Source of the DNA: an uncultured Labedella sp.
Lineage (GTDB): Bacteria > Actinomycetota > Actinomycetes > Actinomycetales > Microbacteriaceae
NCBI GenBank assembly: GCA_934636065.1
Contig: CAKTZW010000091.1
Location: 1-7,073 of the forward strand
Reading direction: 5' to 3'
DNA: 7,073 nucleotides
Positions 6,503 through 7,073 of the stretch are shown in pieces. The notes under the pieces were generated by a model. The model saw only the letters and a list, made by a program, of their open reading frames with translations. It searched no databases and was not told the origin of the DNA. The translations under genes were made by a program, and so were the position numbers. The first letter of the stretch is position 1. Each line of letters starts with the position of its first letter.

Positions 6503-7073
6503 TCAGTAGGTCGTCGGCAGGTCGGGCGACGGTTCGGTCGACGGTTCGATCCGGTACGTCTTCAGCACCTGGGTCATGATCTGTTGGAACGTCGGAGCCG
6601 CGGCTGCCGAAGATCTGATCTTAGTCGGGTTCGAGATGTGCACCGAGACGACGTACTCGGGGTCCTCGGCCGGTGCCATGCCGCTCATGGAGACGACGTA
6701 CGTGTCCTTGAGCCCTCCGGAGCCGTCACCCTGCTCGGCCGTTCCCGACTTCGCGGCGACCCGGTAGCCCGGGATCTGCAGGGTGTCGCCGAAGTGACCG
6801 TCCGTCACGACGCTCTCGAGCATCTGCACGACCTGATCGGCGGCGGTCTCGGAGACGACGCGCGACTCCTCACCCGTCGGAACGTCGGTCACGCTGCCGT
6901 CGGCGTGCGCGCAGCCCTCGATCAGGGAGGGGGCGACCTTCACCCCGCCGTTCGCGAGGGCCTGGTACGCGCTCGCGATCTGGATCGGGGTGGCCGAGAG
7001 GCCCTGGCCGAACATCGTCGCGTAGTAGGTCTGGTTGTCCCATGAGTCCGGCTGGGACAGGATCCCGGCCGCT
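6503..7073 (-). CDS. ftsI: Septal transpeptidase FtsI (class B penicillin-binding protein), C-terminal part (cut by window edge)
   Basis: The frame is open to the window edge, so only the last 189 residues are visible and the start is outside. FtsI cross-links septal peptidoglycan on the outer face of the membrane together with FtsW. The visible part begins AAGILSQPDSWDNQTYYATM and contains FGQGLSATPIQIASAYQALA (visible residues 21-40), a conserved stretch of the transpeptidase domain. It then shows AAKSGTAEQ with Lys108-Ser109-Gly110-Thr111, the KTG-type active-site motif with Ser in the middle. The SxxK and SxN motifs lie outside. The protein ends in a short Pro/Ser/Thr-rich tail, EPSTEPSPDLPTTY, with no PASTA repeats after the catalytic domain. 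The stop is TGA at 6505-6503, and murF follows after 46 bases. The class B call is firm; FtsI rather than another class B enzyme (also called pbpB) rests on position in the cluster. Confidence 0.93.
   Translation of the reverse strand, partial: AAGILSQPDSWDNQTYYATMFGQGLSATPIQIASAYQALANGGVKVAPSLIEGCAHADGSVTDVPTGEESRVVSETAADQVVQMLESVVTDGHFGDTLQIPGYRVAAKSGTAEQGDGSGGLKDTYVVSMSGMAPAEDPEYVVSVHISNPTKIRSSAAAAPTFQQIMTQVLKTYRIEPSTEPSPDLPTTY

Noticed and set aside
219..6579. Long plus-strand open frames, for example 219-1577, 1670-2530, 2418-3983, 3947-5083 and 5041-6579
   Set aside because: Each mirrors a well-supported minus-strand gene and is rich in Arg, Asp, Glu and His with no domain or motif. 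This is the usual effect of high GC at third codon positions, which removes stop codons on the opposite strand.
1..7073. Mobile element, CRISPR array, tRNA, defence or other novel system
   Set aside because: No transposase, integrase, spaced repeats or tRNA-like fold was seen. Every long stretch is accounted for by the conserved cell wall and division genes, so the window does not contain an undescribed system that I can support.

Overview
The window is a stretch of the dcw (division and cell wall) cluster of a high-GC Gram-positive bacterium. All seven genes lie on the minus strand and together fill almost the whole window. The base composition is strongly GC-rich. The protein details (FtsI ending in a Leu-Pro-Thr-Thr-Tyr tail, GTG starts, MurF with a Lys-Val-Gly-Leu-Ala-His segment) look actinobacterial, most like Microbacteriaceae. 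The family assignment is inferred from memory of related proteins and was not searched.

In the direction of transcription (right to left), the layout is: 3' part of ftsI/pbpB (7073-6503, cut by the window edge), murF (6456-5044), mraY (5050-3959), murD (3962-2424), ftsW (2461-1226), murG (1229-138) and the first 35 codons of murC (105-1, cut by the window edge). The only gaps are 46 bases between ftsI and murF and 32 bases between murG and murC. The four inner junctions overlap by 7, 4, 38 and 4 bases, so the set is almost certainly one transcript with translational coupling. I see no promoter, terminator, RNA gene, mobile element, repeat array or gene-free stretch over 300 bases.

The genes form one pathway. 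MurC and MurD add L-Ala and D-Glu to UDP-MurNAc. MurF adds D-Ala-D-Ala to finish the UDP-MurNAc-pentapeptide. MraY moves the phospho-MurNAc-pentapeptide onto undecaprenyl phosphate (lipid I). MurG adds GlcNAc (lipid II). FtsW polymerises lipid II at the septum and FtsI cross-links the strands. MurE, which adds the third residue, is not between ftsI and murF, where many clusters carry it.

I found no previously undescribed system. The points worth a second look are modest: the missing murE, a 38-base murD/ftsW coding overlap with a strong ribosome binding site, a small hairpin over the mraY ribosome binding site, a missing acidic residue in a MurF motif, and paired cysteines in outer loops of FtsW and MraY.
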